NCBI RefSeq assembly: GCF_050436995.1
Contig: NC_134747.1
Coordinates: 6,889,501 to 6,953,500, forward strand
From: Anticarsia gemmatalis
Taxonomy: Eukaryota; Arthropoda; Insecta; Lepidoptera; Erebidae
Direction of reading: 5' to 3'
DNA length: 64,000 nucleotides
Shown: in pieces, positions 52,587-62,566 of the stretch
Layout of the letters: each line of letters opens with the position of its first letter
How positions within the stretch are numbered: the first letter of the stretch is position 1
Program-made: the position numbers and the translations under genes
The notes under the pieces: generated by a model
Told to the model about the DNA's origin: nothing
The model's input: only the letters and a program-made list of their open reading frames with translations
Database searches by the model: none

Positions 52587-55165
52587 GACTTACGTTGTCA
52601 ACGACAGTAACCAACTGTAACAATTTGTAGCATATACGATAAAAAAAAGAATTTTATTTACCGTCACTCCGGTATCGTATATCAATTATCACTTTGTCAA
52701 CTTTTTACAGTTTAAGACATTACCGTGCGTATTCTTTCAGGAACAAGCCACGAAATATTTAACGAGATTTAGTCTCAACTGAATAAATCAATAAATAAAC
52801 AAGTAAAATATTTAAAATTCTCCTCCCGTGTAATTGTAGAAATTCACTATCCGATACTGATAATGAAATGTCACTAGCAATCAAAAATTACAAATTGACA
52901 GTGACAAGCCAAGGACAAATAATAGTGTCTATGGTCGTTTGGCCATTTAAGATATTATATGAACTTATAAAATTTTTCTTCTAACTAATCTTCAAAATGG
53001 TGCTTAAATCATTGGGTGTATCATAAATTAAATAAATTTTAATGATTAAAGACGCATGAAACATATAATTTTGTTTCAATACCTATCTACATTAATACAG
53101 TCTTGTCACTGTGTATCTCAAGAGTTTACCAACAAAATTAACCGAAGTTTACCGAAGTCAGTCAGTCAGTCAACCTAGCCTTTCTAGCTTTTCTCTTTCT
53201 TTTAACTATGTTTTAGTCGGCTTCCAGTCTCACCGGTTAGAGCTGAATACCAGTATGAGTTTTTTTTTAATCAAAACGACGAACTTGGTTTATATTTAAG
53301 AGCAAAGAGTGGCAAGCATATTGTGCAAAGTGGTAGGAAAACCCTTGCCGAATCGAAACAAGCACCTGGTCTCGGCTGCTGCCGACATGTTAACATTGAT
53401 CAGATTTTAAGTTTGGAAAAGGTAGACAAAGTGTGGGAATGAGCCTACCGCACACGATCGCCTGAAATGACTGACTGATTAGTAAACGTCCGAGGATATG
53501 TAGGTGTGATTTTAAAGACGTAGGTAATGAATATCATACGGCACGCAATGCCATTAATAAGTGTAGCTACCTACAATGAATATGGATCAAATATATACGT
53601 AGTAGGACAATCTTTATCAGGCAACCCAGCCAGAACATTTGATCCTTTCTAGCACAAGTAGGTAGGTAGCTACTCAATGTAGGAACAATTATTGTTCTCA
53701 ATTGCCTATGTACCAAGGTATTTCACAGAAATAGGCAACCAAAAGATGTCCACACCATAGGTGTTATGGAGCGCTTTAGAACTTAAAAAATTAGTCCCTT
53801 GTTTTATAAATACATAAGTCAGTTTTTAGAAAAGCAAAGAGTGGATCAAAACAAAAATAATCTCAGCGTTCATCGACTGCTAAAAATACACCTTGCGCAT
53901 GCGCAACTGAGTTTCCTATTCATAACATGGTACAAAACATCTATAGATCATTGAAGTATTAAAGTAAAAATAATGTAATTTACGTGAAAATAGTTACCTA
54001 AGTACAAATAAATAGGATATGCCTTTTGGAATTCTATAAATTCCGAGAGAAACTAAGTTACTGTTAACAATTAGATCAATTTCAGAAGAAGGGAAATGTC
54101 GGTAAGTAAATATGTAATTTTATATAAGTTTTATTTTGGTGCACTCAGGTGAATTAAATAAATGGGTATTGCTAGTGCTGTTCTTCTCTAATTTTGTGTT
54201 CCAACCAGAAGAAGCCATACCTACTAAGTTTGTCTGTTACAAGTTCACACGGCTAAATCATTGTTAATGAAAATTGGCGATACCTTAATAAAAAACCTGA
54301 AATTAATGAAACATGCATTGTTTTCAAAAAACCAACCCGTAAAGGGCAGAACCATGTTACCTATCTACCTACTTAAAATGTTCCTTTCATAAGTAGAGTA
54401 ACTTTATATTAAAAGTAGGTAAAGGTAGGTAGGTACCTAGCTTCAAAAATATGCACCTCTACCTACCTATAGGAACACTATCCAATTTTTTCGTGCATTT
54501 TTGTACGTAAATATCAATCATATAATTGGTCTACTATTGATCAAAATATAATAATATATTTAACCCATTAATGTCTCACTGCTGGGCAAGGGTCTCCTCC
54601 CTTAATGAGGTTAGGCCTTGAGTCCACCACGCTGGCCAAGTGCGGGTTGGGGACTTTGCATGCCGTCAATAAATGTGTTAAACAAATTTTAGGCATGCAA
54701 GGTTTCCTCACGACGTTTTCCTTCACCGTTGGAGCATCTGATAATTATTTCTAATACACACATAACTTCTAAAAGTCATAGGTGTGTTGCCTCGTGTTCG
54801 AACCTGCGACCACTTGCGTGGGAGGTGTCAACTTAAACCACTCGGCTATCATTCATCAAAAAATTAGTTTAAAGTTACTGACCTTAAAAGGTCTTTGGTA
54901 GGTGGGTACCTACCTACTACCTACCTACGCTAGGCGTAAATTTTATAGTTTGCTATACCTAGACTAGCTAGACCATTCTAAAACAATTCTAACAAGGTAT
55001 ATCATTATACCTATTCTACCTACGTTTTATGTTTTGATATTATATATTATTATTATATTAGGTCCTCTGATATAGGTAACTAAAGGAAAAGTATTATTAA
55101 GATACCTAGGTATATAATTTACGTAGATACATAACGATAACGACAATTCTTTTTTACAGGTAACG
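52587..55165. other. Divergent region between PEDS1 and LRR gene
   Basis: A four-copy GTCA run is at about 53158-53173. A SINE lies at 54560-54860. A possible first coding exon of the LRR gene (ATGTCG followed by a GTAAGT donor) is at 54096-54101; its acceptor is at 55158-55159. TAGGTAGGTACCTAC-type runs are dense at 54410-54470 and 54895-54935. No other gene was found. Confidence 0.5.
54560..54860 (-). repeat. tRNA-derived SINE (Ser/Leu-like head)
   Basis: On the minus strand the head reads GATAGCCGAGTGGTTTAAG (A box) and GTCGCAGGTTCGAACACG (B box). The body contains GTGAGGAAACCTTGCATGCC and GCCAGCGTGGTGGACTCAAG, the latter a very common moth repeat phrase. A shorter related piece (GGTTGGGGACTTTGGATTATG) lies at about 4950-4975 in a CRAT intron. 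Confidence 0.65.
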
Positions 55166-56737
55166 ATGGCAAGATATAAGCAACCAAAAAAGCTTGAAAC
55201 TTTAGCCCTGAATAGACTCGGAGATTGGGTAGCACAGCAAGCAGAATGGCAAATGATACCGATAGCCATGCTTTCACAACGAGACATAAATACAGCCCAA
55301 TCAAAATTGTCACACAATATTCATAGCATAAGAAATTATTTAGATTATAATGTTCCATGGATGCTTCAAGATTTATTTGCTAACGAGGCTATTAGAGCTT
55401 TGACAGAGTTACTTGAAAAAACCAAACGTTCCCTAGGATTTCGAGGTTGCATGGGAAAATTTGTAAGCCAAATGAATGTTGTTGTAAGAATGGCGGAGGT
55501 GTTGTTCACAAAAAATCTAACTGTAGTGTCAATTGACACGATCCCTAAGATGTTACGCTCAGTTTTTTATTCAAAATTGTATATGCTTACTGGTCTTGTA
55601 TATTTAAATTTAGGTTCACTTTCAGGCGGGTGGAAAACTGCGGATATGGAAGACGCGGTCATTAAATCTTTAAAGGAATTACATAGCTTAAAATATTTGA
55701 TCATAAATTATGACTGCACAGACAATATACTGAGATGCGTAGTTCAAAACTGTAAGCATCTGGAATTATTAGACGTGTCTAGCTCTAAATGCATCACCAA
55801 CGACAGCATAGATATAATAGCTATGATTAAAAAACTTAAAAGCGTACAATTGTACAGAACATTTGTATCTTTGGGAGGCTTTGTGAACGTGCTATTATAC
55901 TGCAAAAAAATTGAAGATATCGGCCGATGCGACGAGATCGGAAAAGTTCTAGAGTACATAGATTCAAACTATTGCGAAGTAACGACATTTAATTTAAAAA
56001 CATTTGTAAGTCGATACGCTACATTTAATCAGTTGCAATTAGCAGTACAGATGTGTCCTTATATCAGGAGTATGACTGTATTTCATACCACGTTAGAAAC
56101 CGATTTAATGGTACTTATAGGCCTAAAAGATTTAAGAGAGCTAAAACTATTGTCGTGTGATTTCTACGCAGATCAAGTGAAACAGGTTCTTCAAGTTAAG
56201 GGTTGTAACCTTGTAAATCTACACTTGGAACATGTAGATCAGATTGATTTAAATGCTCTGATGTATATAAGTCAGATGTGCCCATTTTTGGAAACGTTAA
56301 CTTTATATAATTGCACATTAATAAAACATACGTCCTTATATACGAAAAAGTTAGAGATTCCGCCGTTCCGCAACCTGAAGAAAATCACTTGCGTGTCTAC
56401 TTGTACAGACGAACAGTTATTTTTCATTTTAACTAATAGTTTAAATGTGGAATTTATTCACATAGGTACTGCTATTCAATTAACAGACGATCTTGTGTTT
56501 AAAATACTCGACAAGAATCCTCTCATATATTTAAAAGAACTTCGTATAATGCAATCCGATTTTTTGACAATGACGTCTATAGAAAGAATTATCCAAAGTT
56601 GTATGAGTCTAGAAGTGCTTGTAGAGTTGGAAAGTTGGACTTTGTTAACAGACAATGATCGCGAATACGTAAAAAATTACGTGAAAATAAATAATTACAA
56701 CGTCGATACAAGTCCAATTAGGAGGTATGATTCGTAA
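55166..56737 (+). CDS. Leucine-rich-repeat protein, function unknown
   Basis: A 523-aa protein with many irregular leucine-rich repeats of ribonuclease-inhibitor/F-box-LRR type, for example LHSLKYLIINYDCTDNIL, CKHLELLDVSSSKCITND, LRELKLLSCDFYADQV and CPFLETLTLYNCTLIKH. There is no clear F-box at the N-terminus, no signal peptide and no membrane span. An AG acceptor precedes the ATG by six bases. If it is joined to an ATGTCG exon at 54096-54101 (with GTAAGT donor), the frame stays open and the protein begins MSVTMARYKQ (527 aa). AATAAA begins directly after the stop (56738-56743). It may be a substrate adaptor of an ubiquitin ligase or a scaffold, but nothing here proves that. Confidence 0.8.
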   Translation: MARYKQPKKLETLALNRLGDWVAQQAEWQMIPIAMLSQRDINTAQSKLSHNIHSIRNYLDYNVPWMLQDLFANEAIRALTELLEKTKRSLGFRGCMGKFVSQMNVVVRMAEVLFTKNLTVVSIDTIPKMLRSVFYSKLYMLTGLVYLNLGSLSGGWKTADMEDAVIKSLKELHSLKYLIINYDCTDNILRCVVQNCKHLELLDVSSSKCITNDSIDIIAMIKKLKSVQLYRTFVSLGGFVNVLLYCKKIEDIGRCDEIGKVLEYIDSNYCEVTTFNLKTFVSRYATFNQLQLAVQMCPYIRSMTVFHTTLETDLMVLIGLKDLRELKLLSCDFYADQVKQVLQVKGCNLVNLHLEHVDQIDLNALMYISQMCPFLETLTLYNCTLIKHTSLYTKKLEIPPFRNLKKITCVSTCTDEQLFFILTNSLNVEFIHIGTAIQLTDDLVFKILDKNPLIYLKELRIMQSDFLTMTSIERIIQSCMSLEVLVELESWTLLTDNDREYVKNYVKINNYNVDTSPIRRYDS

Positions 56738-57659
56738 AATAAAATAAAATATACTGGTTTTTATATATTTGCATTATTTGTTTTATTCATATTATCCTCA
56801 TCATCATTGACCTATATTCATCTATTGCAGATGATTAAACTGGATTTATTCGTACTATCAATCATAATAAAAAAATGTTGTCTTTAAATTGGTTGTTATC
56901 TACAGGTGTTACACAAAAAAGGTTATCTAAACAAAACAGGCATTGGGTCTAACACCCTGTGTAGCATAATACGAATGGTCTCATACAAAATATATGACGA
57001 GCAAAAAAATATTATGTTCTACTATGGAATATATCATTATATCTTCTATTGTTTCAGCGTATTACAACTTGAATACTTTGAAATTTGAATGTGCTATACA
57101 AGATTTTGCCTAAACAACTCAACTATATTTTCAGTAGGTACCAAATACAAAAATCTTGTGTTAGGATATTTGAGGTTGAACCTCCAAGCTCTATCTTTGA
57201 TGTTTAGATGACCTTTCTGTGTTTTTGTGATAAATTTAAATTGTGGTTTTGCTCCACAAACAATAAAGTGTGCGTAACAAAAGTTGCAGACAATTTTATC
57301 ATCTTTCATTATGTAGAAAACACTTTTTCTCTATGACAAACCATTTTAAAGATAATAGTGAAAAACTAAAAAATGGGAACTCTAACCCCCCCACACTAGA
57401 GGAGGGGATTTTTAGTATGTTTATTCTCTAAGCATTTTGAACCAATTTCTTAAGAAATTGCGTAGAATCCCTCTCACACACTCTACACCCGCTTTTAGAG
57501 TATTCTTTGAGCGGACTATTAGCTGTAAGCCCAAGCAAAGCACACAATTTTTGTTTTATGGTAAAACAATGCTTCCAGATCAGGTAGCGGCTAGGCTAGT
57601 GCATTCACAAAAATAAATATATTTCAAAACATTTATTTATAAATTGCCACATAGCATAA
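56738..57659. other. Interval between LRR gene and NTMT1
   Basis: Two converging genes end here. The NTMT1 polyadenylation signal is at 57637-57632 (minus), 23 bases past its stop. Between lie two unexplained minus-strand frames (57410-57590 without a start, and 57094-57309). An 18-bp palindrome CAATTTCTTAAGAAATTG is at about 57446-57463, and a C-run (ACCCCCCCAC) is near 57388. Confidence 0.4.
57094..57309 (-). CDS. Small CxxC-containing ORF, unassigned
   Basis: 71 codons beginning MKDDKIVCNFCYAHFIVCG and ending VELFRQNLV. It has one CxxC pair and a basic, aromatic middle (HLNIKDRAWRFNLKYP) that looks more protein-like than random AT-rich frames nearby. I cannot place it in a family. Upstream on the same strand, a second open stretch (57590-57430) holds GCRVCERDSTQFLKKL, another CxxC. 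Together they could be exons of a small zinc-ribbon protein, or a coincidence. Treat as tentative. Confidence 0.22.
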   Translation of the reverse strand: MKDDKIVCNFCYAHFIVCGAKPQFKFITKTQKGHLNIKDRAWRFNLKYPNTRFLYLVPTENIVELFRQNLV

Positions 57660-58557
57660 TTAGCTACATAATTCCATTTCATGTTGTGAATTCTCAGCAT
57701 TATGTGTATTACTATTTGCTTTTAGAATTTCTATGTTATTATTTGGTACAAGGGCAAACATATAGACAGGGTAAATACCATTTGGAAAATTAGCCTGTTT
57801 ACATTGCTTGATTCTCTTCAAATTACATTTTTTGAATATTTTAACGAATTGTTTGAAAGTCCTTGTAACTGATGAATCTGTGTAATCCTTTTCAATTTTT
57901 CCTGATGATGTGACATTTTCTTTCACAACGATGACCCCATTTTTTGAAAGTGCATCTCTGCAACAAATAGAAGAATTTCAATCAGTTTTTTATCTGTTTA
58001 ATCTTAAAAACACATAATAAAAATTAAACAAGATAAATATTGAAAGTTCTAGACTTGACTACTGACACACATCAAAAATATAATTATAAATAATGTTGTA
58101 TGTACCTGCAGCGAATAAGGTAGGCTATTAAATCGGCATCATTCAAATATCCTAATACCCATTGGTTCCAAATAACATCGTATTTTTCATGAGGGGTAAA
58201 TTCTTGTAGGCCAACTCTATATAATGTACCTAATTTTGCCTTGTGTTCTCCAACATAATCTTCAATTGAGTTTATAAATTTTTCATCTGGTTCAACAATG
58301 TCAACCTTTTGAAAGTGTGGTATTAGTAATAATTTTGTTATCCTTCCTATGCCAGCGCCACAATCAAGTGCCAATTTTGTTGAAGGAGGCGACTCCAATG
58401 TGAAGAGAGATTTAAGGAAGAGTTCTGAACCTTCGATATCGACATTTGAAATAAATCCAAAACCTCCCAACACTCCATCGACTGTGGGTGGAATATCTGC
58501 CCAGTACTGCAAAGATTTATCGTAATTTATTGTCCGATCAACACTGTTTTCGTTCAT
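57660..58557 (-). CDS. NTMT1: N-terminal Xaa-Pro-Lys N-methyltransferase 1
   Basis: A SAM-dependent enzyme that methylates the alpha-amino group of proteins starting (after Met removal) with X-Pro-Lys, such as RCC1 and some ribosomal proteins. Two exons on the minus strand: 58557-58106 and 57957-57660; 750 nt, 249 aa (human 223). Motif I LDCGAGIGRITK binds SAM. VDIVEPDEKFI, YDVIWNQWVLGYLND and KNGVIVVKENV follow in family order. The substrate-pocket block DSSVTRTFKQF and the end NGIYPVYMFALVP also match. Compared with human, about 20 extra residues (NSNTHNAENSQHEMELCS) follow the final conserved strand. It is divergent from RpL35, about 0.8 kb away. Confidence 0.93.
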
Positions 58558-59351
58558 TTTGTCATAAACCTCTGTAAAAGCAGATTATTCAGATGAGCCT
58601 TTAGAGAAACAATATTAACGAGGCTATTGAAGTATATGGCAAAGCAGTGTGACCAATGATTAATTTAATATTATGAGGTATCAACCACACTCAAAGTTTA
58701 TTTAAATTAGTATTGAAAACGAATGTAATTGTATAATTTCAATAACAGTGTGCAGTCGCGCCGTGCGGCAACTATGTCAATTTGACAATCGCTTAAATCT
58801 GTCATTAATGTCATTAGCACTTATTTCATTTCATTTCACTCACTCAATTGTCACAATATGCAATATGACAATAATAAATTGTGACTCCTAATTTATGAGT
58901 AACAATAATCGCAATACAATAAGGAATTTCTAAGTTCAAAAAAAAGATACTGATTTTTTTTAATATGTTCGATTTCTTAACGATAAAATAACGTACCTAT
59001 ATTATTAACATTGTCGCATAGGTACAACGCGTGTAACAACATGTTTAGTCATAGAGATTATAGATTAAATTAGATTACAACACCGAGAGGGTAAAATAAC
59101 TACCTACGGGACTCGGGGGCTTAAGGGCAAAAAGACTACCTATGTATTGGGCTACCAACCTTTTCGTTTTACGATCGATACGAGAAATTATTAATTTACC
59201 TAAACTTATACAAAGCAAAAATATAACCCTTTAGTCACAAATTTATAGTGTCTGACAGTCAGTGACAGCTGAAGTTTGGCTGGCAACCCTGAAATTGTTT
59301 CTTTCCAAGTCTTTCCGATACGTCAAAAACGCGAGTCGAGACGTTTTCAAA
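58558..59351. other. Divergent NTMT1/RpL35 promoter region
   Basis: No coding exon. A pyrimidine-rich start, TTTCTTTCC at about 59297-59305, fits a terminal oligopyrimidine (TOP) initiation site for RpL35, leaving a short 5' UTR. There is no TATA box at the usual distance. Repeated TGTCA/TTGACA motifs at 58770-58820 may belong to the NTMT1 promoter. The region is otherwise AT-rich. Confidence 0.4.
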
Positions 59352-60444
59352 ATGGTTTGTGAATTTATTTTGAATCTTAAAAAATAGAGCCGATCTATCT
59401 GAAAATACCGACTGCCATTACGTTCAAACAATGTTCGTTATAAGTGTTCGACATAATACGCCGTATTTTTTATTAAGAATTTGTAGAACTGTCCCTAAAC
59501 AAACGTTCGAAATACACTGATGAAATATGTTATTATAATATTCGTTGAACTTGTTACATTTACTATTAGCTGAAGGTGTATTTGTATATTAACCGCAGGA
59601 AATGTAGGCATGCGAGTCGAATTTTCTATATGATTATGTTCATATGTTATTATTGTTACATGGTGAATTCAGAGGTTAGAAATTGTGTGAGTGACCGGTG
59701 CGTTTTTTCCTATTGCAGGGTAAAGTTAAGTGCTCAGAATTGCGCACGAAGGACAAGAAGGAGTTGTTCAAACAACTCGAAGAATTGAAAACAGAGTTGA
59801 CAAATCTCCGTGTTGCGAAAGTGACTGGAGGAGTTGCATCTAAACTGTCTAAAATGTAAGTATCAATAGCTCATACACTTTTTTATAATGAGCGAACAAT
59901 GCAAACGTTGTAGACCTATGTCTAGACCTCTTGTGATAACTGAGACTAACTGCCTAAGCAGAAGTTACCTCTGAAACCAGGTGGTTTTGAAAGATAAATG
60001 TAGCAAGCACTTGTTCGCCCATGATACTTGCACAGGGCGTGTAATAAATATTAGTTAAACTTGTTATTGTACATTTAGTAAGCAGTCTCAGTGTCATATT
60101 ATGGTTATGTTTACTATCTATATGTATTGTTTTACATCCTTCACTTGTGTTTTTGTATATTATCTAAATTGATTCAGAGTAAAATTAATAGTCTATTTGT
60201 ATCTTATTTCAGCCGTGTGGTAAGGAAAGCCATCGCCCGCGTGTACATTGTATACCACCAGAAGATGAAGGTAAACCTCCGCAACCACTACAAGAACAAG
60301 AAATACAAGCCTTTGGACTTGAGGACCAAGAGGACTCGTGCTATGCGTAAGGCTCTCAGCAAACACGAATCAAAGATCAAGACCAGGAAAGAGATCAGAA
60401 AGAAGTCTCTGTTCCCTCCTCGTGTTTATGCTGTCAAAGCTTAA
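59352..60444 (+). CDS. RpL35: 60S ribosomal protein L35 (uL29)
   Basis: Large-subunit protein near the nascent-chain exit tunnel. Exons: 59352-59354 (the ATG only), 59719-59855, 60213-60444; 372 nt, 123 aa, exactly the length of human RPL35. It reads MGKVKCSELRTKDKKEL, LRVAKVTGGVASKLSKI, RVVRKAIARVYIV, NKKYKPLDLRTKRTRAMRKA and ends PPRVYAVKA, all matching the family. The first intron begins immediately after the start codon, and that intron holds a candidate C/D snoRNA. A TOP-like pyrimidine tract precedes the gene. Confidence 0.97.
59510..59583 (+). ncRNA. Candidate C/D box snoRNA in RpL35 intron 1
   Basis: An 8-bp terminal stem, AAATACAC (59510-59517) with GTGTATTT (59576-59583), encloses a C box TGATGA (59518-59523) and a D box CTGA (59570-59573). 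A possible D' (TTGA) lies near 59545. The total of 74 nt and the location in a ribosomal-protein intron are usual for C/D snoRNAs. The base before the C box is C rather than purine, and two bases (AG) separate the D box from the stem. No rRNA target was identified. Confidence 0.42.
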
Positions 60445-60768
60445 ATTAAATATTTAAGTATAACTTCCTTATTTTTATTTCTTTAATCCCTATTCTTCTC
60501 TATATCTAAAATATTATTATTAGATGCTTTCAGTTAATTAAGGACTTTTTAACTGTTAAGTCTAAAATATAAATATAGTGTTCAAACAATGCTCATACAA
60601 ATCACACAACAGTTGCTTAAGTATCAACTTCGTATTATTTGAACTCTTATTAGTGTCAACTTTCTTCCAAGTGTGAGGGCAATCTCCAAGGGTTGAGTTC
60701 AAGGTTTAAGGGTAATGTTTCTGATTAAAAATAATTAATGAAAACCTGATGCTTTCATATAAATTGGT
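60445..60768. other. RpL35 3' flank
   Basis: ATTAAA at 60445-60450 follows the RpL35 stop directly and may be the polyadenylation signal. The rest is AT-rich spacer up to the foldback transposon. The last nine bases (60760-60768) are the left target duplication TAAATTGGT. Confidence 0.4.
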
Positions 60769-62015
60769 GTGTACGTTACGCCAGCAAGAAAGTGTCACCT
60801 AGAGTGATATAAGTAGAACGTATAATTAGTGCGCAATCTGCTGTAAATGTGCGCCGCATAAAAAAATTGTGCGTGTTGTAGTTTTGAAAAAAAAACGTAA
60901 AAACGATTCCTGCTGGAGTAACGTTGTTCTAGCAAGAAAATTCTAGACGAATTATCGGAGAGATAAAATACATACATGGGCAGAGAGCTTATATTTGTGC
61001 AAGTATGTGCGCCATAAATATAATTTGTGCGTCTTCAGGTTTTCGAGATATTGCGTTTCTCGCTGCAGTAACGTTTTGCGAATTCGTGTATCTCTAAGAC
61101 CATTTTATGTGCGCCTGTAGAATGAACATACACGAATAGCTCTTAATTAGTGCATATTTGTGACATAATTAGATGCCAGATAATCTTTATAATTTTCAAG
61201 TAATCGCGCTTTATTGAAAACTTAAAATAATATTGTAGCGCCTAAATGAGAAGACGTATAAGCTCGCTAAAAACTGTATTCGTTCCATCTTGTTGTTTAT
61301 AATTACCATAAAAAGTTTCAAAACAGAACCTACAAGCGTTAATGAATAATATTACTAAAAGTCGAAACGACGGCATCATAACTTTGACGCCAACAAACAA
61401 GAAACTGGCTCAACCTAAGATGTGTAGATGTAAACCAAAAATTAGTGCATTTATCAAATAATATATAGTAAAAATATCCAGCTTCAACTGTTTCGTGTTA
61501 AGTAAATATTAATACCAAACCAAAACAGTTATTCAGCGCAGGTTATCCGACCAAATTCGAATGAATACAAAAAAGCGACGGATTCATACGTATCGATGAC
61601 CTCCTTTATTAAACGTATTACACCTAAACTGTGTTCGTACAGTCACGCTCAAATGTTCGTTGGGAATTATTATTACAATGACCTAATAAAAATATAATAT
61701 ATGTATATCTAGGTATTAAATGTACTTTCTAATCATATGAAATCAAAGAGCTTGTTGGTTTAAAAACATATTATTTTTATTATCATAATCATGATTCTTA
61801 AAGTAATTATGGCAACAAATCACAGATCAAATTTTCTACCTATAAATATTAGAACAAACATTGTTCAATTAAACTATTTGTACCTTGTATAGTCATTTGG
61901 TATTATTTAAAATCACAGATCAGTTTTTCATTTACTTAAGTACACAAACAATAAAATCACTTAAAGTAGTTCAGTACCATCATGGCGTGAAATTTAAATA
62001 TTAAGTAGTTGTTGT
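60769..62015 (+). repeat. Left inverted arm of the foldback element
   Basis: Reads inward from GTGTACGTTACG to TTAAGTAGTTGTTGT. Several GTGCGC/GCGCAC-type words recur in the outer 350 bp, suggesting subterminal binding sites. It carries no conserved protein frame; a 60-codon frame near its outer end is mirrored in the other arm and is probably chance. Confidence 0.85.
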
Positions 62016-62107
62016 TTTGGCCGAGATATAATTATGTTTTGGGTATGATTATATAGTACGCGAACGTAATAAAAACCTAATCAAATGCTAAATTCAGATA
62101 AACCATG

Positions 62108-62566
62108 TTATTCTAACAAGTAGACTATTATATGTGGCATAATATTATAGTGCCCGCGCCGTTGGATTTTACTATAAAGGTCATCGTAACATTCAAATAA
62201 ATTACTATTTTTTCTATAGCAGTGAGCCCTGTAATGTCCAACACCTTTGGGTGTTGAAGTAGGCTGATATTCTATTAGAGATAGAATTGTGTACTCCTTA
62301 TTATTTATTTCGATGGTAAGAGGCAGATCATCCAACATAGCATACATATCATGAAGTTCAAAAATGATAATGTCTTTCACCTCGTATACAAATGACACAT
62401 TTCCACCGCGACAAATGTGACACTCTGGTGGACATTCTGTTTTTAAACATGATTGACAAGCTTCTTGCAGGTAATTGATACCTTTAGTATTTATTATATC
62501 CAAGTTCAACTGCAAATACTTGCAATTGAACAATTTATTTTCATCTTCATAACTTGGGCACAACAA
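62108..62566 (-). pseudogene. USP-like peptidase C-terminal fragment in transposon core
   Basis: An open frame of 152 codons with no ATG at its start. The first codon is TTG directly after an in-frame TAG at the arm/core border, where an AG could act as a splice acceptor. It contains a cysteine cluster CQSCLKTECPPECHICRG. After YTILSLIEYQPTSTPKG comes the histidine box GVGHYRAHCYRK, then LFECYDDL. This order (beta strand, GHY.A, then a YDD/WxxxDD acid) is that of the C-terminal half of ubiquitin-specific proteases (peptidase C19). The cysteine-box half is absent. It is either a captured host exon or part of a transposon-borne peptidase. Confidence 0.55.

Noticed and set aside
53158..53173. 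GTCA tandem run as a regulatory array
   Set aside because: Only four copies of a 4-bp unit, ordinary simple sequence.
57094..57309. Assignment of the small CxxC frame to RNase P subunit Rpp21/Rpr2 or to the C18orf21 family
   Set aside because: Only the first cysteine pair and a few hydrophobic positions fit. The order of the two CxxC blocks does not match either family.
59856..60212. Second snoRNA in RpL35 intron 2 (GTGATAA ... CTGA near 59930-59970)
   Set aside because: The C-box match is imperfect, the span is too short and the terminal stem is only about four base pairs.
60795..60977. 60-codon frame present in both arms of the foldback element
   Set aside because: Its duplication is explained by the inverted arms, and the sequence has no protein features.
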